Positions 59,039-64,000 of a stretch of DNA of 64,000 nucleotides are shown here, in pieces. Location: positions 7,807,586 through 7,871,585 of the forward strand of contig JARUPZ010000007.1 in assembly GCA_031213475.1 (NCBI GenBank). Direction: 5' to 3'. Position numbers and translations under genes: made by a program. A model generated the notes under the pieces. That model had not been told where the DNA came from. It ran no database searches and saw only the letters and a list, made by a program, of their open reading frames with translations. Within the stretch, counting starts at the first letter, position 1; each line of letters begins with the position of its first letter. The stretch comes from Nereocystis luetkeana (Eukaryota; Sar; Phaeophyceae; Laminariales; Laminariaceae).

Positions 59039-62000
59039 ATGGGTGATGGCGGGGACGTGGTGTACAGCTTCCCCGTACTGAACAGCAAGCAAATCGTGGG
59101 CTACCTATCGGATGTGAACATCCACGTGGCAGAGGAGGTGATCATGTTGGCTGCTGTACTCGCGTATGGTGTATGATGATACTGCAGCTGTTGTAAGTAT
59201 CATTTCGAGGCAGATGACGACGAAAACAGCACTCGCGCTCGTATCCAACCCTACTGCTGTACGTGCATACCCTTGCCCTACGAGTATGTTTGGGAATACA
59301 CTGCTGCCATTGCTGCTGCTGTAAATACATCATCCCAGGTTCTGGTGAACGCACAGCGGAGTAGAGTGTGCCCCCCCTTCAACTTTAGAGTTAAAAATTA
59401 TCTCGTGCCTCGTGCCGGCACTGCAAGAGATTCGAAACAGGCTCTTCGTTTTTGGATGATAACTCCAATTGTTCAAGGTGACATTATTATTGTACCTCCT
59501 TTTTGCGAACAATAATAAGGATGCCACATTGCCATGATGTAAAGTTACGTTCGCCGTAGGTACCAGTACCAAAGTGGAGCAGCAGCAGCAACAGCAGCAG
59601 CAGCAGTCGCGCTGGTCGTGCTGTTGCAGGTATTACCGGTATACCAGGTACCACTCTGGTTGGGAATATAAGGAGCTTTAGATATCAATATGAAGACGAA
59701 GCGATCCTTATATTGACGCCCATAGTGGTCTATGATATGCACCGCAACAAGTGCCAACGGTGGTACAGCGGTACAGCAGTAGCCGCAGTACGTGCTCGTA
59801 CGGTATGCACCAGGTATAACTTGGCCCAGGATTTCAGAATGCGAATACAGCAGTAGGCGTACAGAAGCGGCAGAAGCAGCGGCAGCAGCACCAGTGTCTC
59901 AGAGTCTTTGGACCCTCCTCGCGCGTCGCGCGCCCTGCACCGACCTACGACTTCGTAGCTTGTTGCGACTTGCGACGGTGCCTCGGCCACATGTGAATCT
60001 TCCACCAAACCTACATTTACATAGTCTACCGCTGTTGGTGTACGCGTACGTGTAGTGGTGCCAAAGCCTTTCGGTATTTCGGTTTTTAAGAGAGCTCTGA
60101 CATAACGCGTGTACCGGTATGCCCGGATCGTGATACCTCTTACAGAAATCCTAATCGTGGAACGAGTAGAATCGCGGTCTTCCCCGCCTTGGGTACCTGA
60201 TACGATGCTTACAGCTAACATACAACAGTGTAGTGAGAGTACCAGAAAATGGCCCTTCTCCGTTTATTTTGTATAGCCTACTTGCTTTGCCGTACCAGGC
60301 ACTAAATAATACCAGGTGTGATATATGCGTATTTCTTACATTGAATCTTCAGCCCTGACTGGAAGGCGGCAGCTGCTATATACTGTACCCGAAACGAACT
60401 GGCTCTTTTATCCCGCCGTTTGAGAGCGAATCCAACACAACAGTAAACCAATCCGGCAATCAGCCCACTCGCAGAAACGCCCGTCCCAGTGGTCGAGGAA
60501 TCGCTAATCGCGCGCGCATAACCTTAACGTTTGTGTTACAACTACAGACAGCAGTACCTGGTAGCTTTTTTCAAGGCCGTTCACGGGACGGGTCAAAACT
60601 CCCGGGTCGGGTCGGATGGGGTCGCGCAACCCGACCCCACCCGACTCGACCCGACCGGTGAGATTTCGAATATTTTCTGACCCGAGCCGTCCCGACCCGC
60701 GAGGTTTTGAAGACCTCGTGACCCGACCCGCGAGTTGGATCATGACCCGTGAACAGCCCTGTATTTTTTTTCAATTTCAAGCAACGGCCACGACCTCGCA
60801 GTGCGGTCGCCCCGGCCCCGACCTCAAGCCGTTTAAAATTGAGAACGATGCGCAGTATTTTTACTGCTGTAGTAACGAGTATGGTGCTGTGTGAAAAGGA
60901 ACAGGGGACGGCAGCAAGATCGTTCCGTCTGCCCGCAGCGTATATACAGCAAAGTATTATACCTTGTAAGTGTAAGGCACCGGTTCCTTAACGAATGTAT
61001 AACCTACCACGTAGGGAGAGGAGATCCCTCCCCCCCCCTGTACAGCAGCACGACATCGCGCTGCCGACCTCGTTTAAAGCGCACCGGGATTTTATCTTGA
61101 GTGAAGTTGGTTGCATGGTCGTGGTCGATCCTATGCACCCGCGGCAACCATTTTTTACCACCCGCCGCCGGAGTTCGCCGGGCTGGGGGAAAGAGACCTT
61201 TTTGTTGTAGTGCAGCTGTAGCTTTCGCTAGGATCTCGCTCTGGTGGGTGTTTGTAACTGTCGTCAACGGTGCGCGTTGGTGGAAAGGCAAAGGAACGCG
61301 GGCCGGCCCGTTCCCATGGCACCTGCTACTGCTGCTGCAACTATCTGGTGCTGTTGTTGCCGTGGACGGTGTTTGTGTTGCACAAAACTCGACCGCTCCT
61401 CGGTTTGTTGTTTTTGGGAGATTGTCGGACGGGGTCCGGAGATTCGGGAATGCGTAGCTGGAAAATGAGTGCCCTAGTATGTGTGTTATGTCGCTGTGAG
61501 TTAGAAACTCGCTTCGTACCATATTTGACAGTCGCTCGCCAGGTATCGCCGATCGCGCAACCGGTTCTTAACCCTTTACGCACCTCGTCTGACAGATAAT
61601 CGATTCCCAGTTCATGATCTAGATGTTTCGGGTCAGATAGATCCCTGGTCTGTACGATCTACAGATCGTGTTGCCGGCGAAGGGATCGTCTACTCTGCGT
61701 AATCTAAGATATGCTATCTGGATTGAACCTGTATGATATACGAGTGTTCACATCCTGCGCATCTTCTCATAACGACAGTTTAGGGTCTAGATGATCTGTG
61801 TATGATCTATCTGCAGATGATCTATCAGAGGTGTGTGACGCTTACATACCACGGCGAAAAAAAAAACGCTCGGCATTCCGAGTAGAGTGTTCGCGAAACG
61901 TGGGTGCAGTTTTAAGGGGGTTAAGCCCCGCACTCTCCCGGTGGTATATAGCCTGCGGCGTCGATGGAAGCCCGGTATCGGCGCGGGTGCAAACAAACGG

Positions 62001-63646
62001 GTGCGAATGACAAACGACGAGAACTCCAACCGTGCTGAGTTGACTTCTGTTTTCTTGTCGTGAGATCGCTTAGCGACCGCGGTAGTGGTACATGCGACGG
62101 AGTTTCCTCGTGAAAAGGTCTGTTGTTGTTGGAACGTACGAGCTTACTGTGTCGGCGTGTCTCAGCTCCACCCCCCCCCCCCACGCAGGCCGTGTCCTCC
62201 CTATCTGCCTCTCAGCGTATCCATATATCCGTGTATCATTGTCTCTTTCGCGGTTTCGATGTCTCGGTCTCTCCGTGCCCTTTGTGCCACAAAGCTTCAA
62301 ATGTCTCAATCTCTCAAGTAGGCGTTTATCGAGGCGGACGCCCTACCACTGTCCGAACAGTTTGCACGTTCGTGTACAGCTTTCCGACGAGTTATCTGGA
62401 GCCGAACTCATTAGAGCCCAAGGAAGAAGTTTGTGTAGAGTAAGGTCAATAAGGAAACCCGCGCGAACGAATAGTAAGAGACAAATAAGCGATGGCATTG
62501 AGACAAAAAGGATAGGCGTAGTCTTATGCCGCAGCAGAAAGGCCTCAATACTCCCAAACTATGTTATACGAGTTAAAGCGTCGACGAAATGTTACGGCAG
62601 TACTGTTTGGATTCATGCGAGGACAGATGAAGAGCATCCCCGGATGGGGAAGAAAGGCTGCCGGTGGCACAGTAAGAGCGAATGAGAGGCAATGCAATGC
62701 ACTTGCTCACCTAGCGGCCTGCAGCGGCACAAGGGCATAGGAAGCGTTTAGAGAAGACAGACCATCCCGCCCACCCATCGTTGTGCGCCAAATGCGCCGA
62801 CAACGAACTAGGTTTGTGTTTTGTTTTGATTACGATCGAATCAACGCGGGGGTAGTATTACGGGGGAACATAGTTAATAGGACCTATGGTATACATAAAA
62901 ACCTCTATATTTAAACATTTTTACCAACACAATTTGGTCCTATTAACTATGGTCCCCCGTAATAGTTGCCCTGGGTGTGAGTCTCCCGCTGATCGCAGCA
63001 GGAGGCCTCATTAATCCCACACTGTAGGTTTACGGGTACGAGTTGAAGCGACGACGAAATGCTGCTGCAGTATCTCAATGTTTACATGCGTCTCACATCT
63101 AGTCGCCTCTCGAAATCTAAGGCCTCAGCACCGCTCAACGTCTCAATGTCTCTACGTATTGCAATGTCTAACGACCACTGTCCCCAAGGCCTGTCTAGCT
63201 GTCCGTCTAACATAGCTGCATTGTCTGCCTATAAAGCGGCGCGTACCGCGTCGTCTGACTCCTTCTCCTGCCAGCGCTGTTTTCTTTTATACGCACGATA
63301 CTTGCCGCTGCTGTTGCTGCTGCACTTGGGTTACCGAGCGCTCTGCGGTTTGAACCCAACGCTTCTCCAGTCTCCGTTCTCCCCCCCCCCCCCCCCCCCC
63401 CCCCGCCTCCCGGCGCGTTTTTTTGCGTGCACCGCGGTTGTGACCATCTTTTTTGCGCCGCCGCCGCCGCCGGCACCACCGCCGCTGCCGCCACCACAGG
63501 TGCTGTCGGATCCGAAGCAGCACGCGTCACAGGTGGTGATGGTGTTCGAGAAGCTGGTGGAGACGACGATGGGCGTCACGAAGGAGGAAATGAGCCAGCC
63601 CGCCTTTGCCGGCCTGGGGTCCCTCAGCTACCCTGAGCTCCACGAC
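59039..63646 (+). CDS. NUF2: NUF2, Ndc80 kinetochore complex subunit, first two coding exons (gene runs off the window)
   Basis: NUF2 pairs with NDC80 to form the microtubule-binding head of the Ndc80 complex at the outer kinetochore. Exon 1 (59039-59137, 33 codons) starts at ATG in the context aatcaaccATGG and encodes YSFPVLNSKQIVGYLSDVNI, ending HVAEE. Exon 2 (63500-63646, 49 codons) continues VLSDPKQHASQVVMVFEKLV, then TMGVTKEEM, FAGLGSLSYPELHD. Both borders are GT-AG and phase 0. This is the N-terminal calponin-homology-like domain of NUF2: FP.L....IV..L near the start, a P-E-phi region, and the L..YPELH element. The family has about 440-480 residues, so most of the protein, including the coiled coil, lies to the right of the window; a donor (gtgagt) follows exon 2. 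Intron 1 is about 4.4 kb and full of repeats. Confidence 0.85.
60574..60760. mobile_element. 187-bp GC-rich element with terminal inverted repeats (MITE-like)
   Basis: The left end aggccgttcacgggacgggt is matched by the reverse complement of the right end, agggctgttcacgggtcatg. The interior is built of gacccg and cgggtc blocks that can fold back. It lies in NUF2 intron 1. No target duplication could be fixed. Confidence 0.55.
61585..61840 (-). repeat. GATC-rich dispersed repeat, copy 2
   Basis: The reverse complement contains ttagattacgcaga, gcaacacgatctgtagatcg, tacagaccagg and gatctatctgaccc, matching the copy after the kinase gene (8375-8640), though partly in a different order. It lies in NUF2 intron 1. 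Confidence 0.5.
62861..62959. mobile_element. MITE copy 5
   Basis: The ends are cgggggaacatagttaatag and ttaactatggtcccccg, with core gtatacataaaaacct. It is flanked by tatta on the left and taata on the right. It lies in NUF2 intron 1. Confidence 0.88.
63381..63404. repeat. Poly-C run of 24 nt
   Basis: Uninterrupted C run about 100 nt upstream of the NUF2 exon 2 acceptor; it is part of a long pyrimidine-rich stretch. Confidence 0.85.
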
Positions 63647-63779
63647 GTGAGTTTTGCGCTTTATGGCACTTCGATTTTTGTGTGCCTGTGCGTACCATAT
63701 ATGGTACCTGGTACTACTTTCGGCTGGTGCAACGCCGCGCCACGGGCCCCTCTCCCTCCCCACCCTTTCCCCGCAAGGC

Positions 63780-63970
63780 GGCGAAACAGAACGGGGATAG
63801 GTAAGATTAGCAAAAAGTACATTTGCCATGTATAGTAAAAACGTTAATGAGCGCCCAAATGTTGGAGGTGCTTCTGTTAGGAGCGGGGGCCTTGCTCCGT
63901 TTCGAGAGGGGTGCGTGGTCAAAGGTCGAATTACTAAGACAGGCAACAAACGGGTACTCCCCCCCCCCTC
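63780..63970 (+). mobile_element. LINE 3'-end fragment
   Basis: The sequence aaaacgttaatgagcgccca, aatgttggaggtgc, cgtttcgagaggggtgcgtg and the tail gggtactcccccccccc match the 3' ends at 6830-6970 and 57110-57240. It is 5' truncated and lies in NUF2 intron 2. Confidence 0.7.
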
Positions 63971-64000
63971 CCCCTTCCCCCTTCTCCCCCTCCTCCCCCC

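Noticed and set aside
1-64000. tRNA or rRNA genes
   Set aside because: I looked for tRNA box A/B patterns and rRNA-like conserved blocks and found none I could defend.

Overview
The window looks like nuclear DNA of a stramenopile, most likely a brown alga. This is an inference from GC-rich intron-bearing genes, a very large amount of simple and dispersed repeat, and genes of a cell that builds centrioles or flagella. There are no bacterial operons, tRNA genes, rRNA genes or CRISPR arrays. Three host genes can be supported, each by exons whose splice sites and reading phases fit one another.

Layout: (1) 1-2067 is repeat-rich 5' flank. (2) 2068-8374, plus strand, is a PfkB-family (ribokinase-like) sugar kinase in six exons; its extreme N terminus was not found. 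(3) 8375-18488 has no gene I can support. It holds simple repeats, an old 0.5-kb repeat pair, a 108-bp tandem duplication and a minisatellite. (4) 18489-39708, minus strand, is a very large WDR90/POC16 homologue: 20 mutually phased exons, at least 2353 codons, an N-terminal CFA20 (DUF667) domain followed by many WD40 repeats. The domains carry long glycine-, alanine- and proline-rich inserts. (5) 39709-45830 is intergenic, with MITEs, a DNA transposon with terminal inverted repeats and a possible unidentified minus-strand gene. (6) 45832-57240 is a LINE remnant split by a 10.2-kb LTR retrotransposon whose two 492-bp LTRs look identical, so that insertion is young. The interior carries Ty3/Gypsy-type gag and pol parts on the minus strand and is broken. 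(7) 57240-59038 is unassigned flank. (8) 59039 to beyond the window end, plus strand, is the 5' end of NUF2, the kinetochore Ndc80-complex subunit; two exons lie in the window.

The genes do not form a pathway. WDR90 acts at the centriole wall and NUF2 at the kinetochore, and the kinase belongs to small-molecule metabolism. The most striking non-genic signals are several small repeat families and an extreme excess of the 9-mer TACCAGGTA in non-coding DNA. The repeat families are a five-copy ~100-bp MITE, a SINE-like family sharing the tail of the resident LINE, and short hairpins. I found no clear new multi-gene system.
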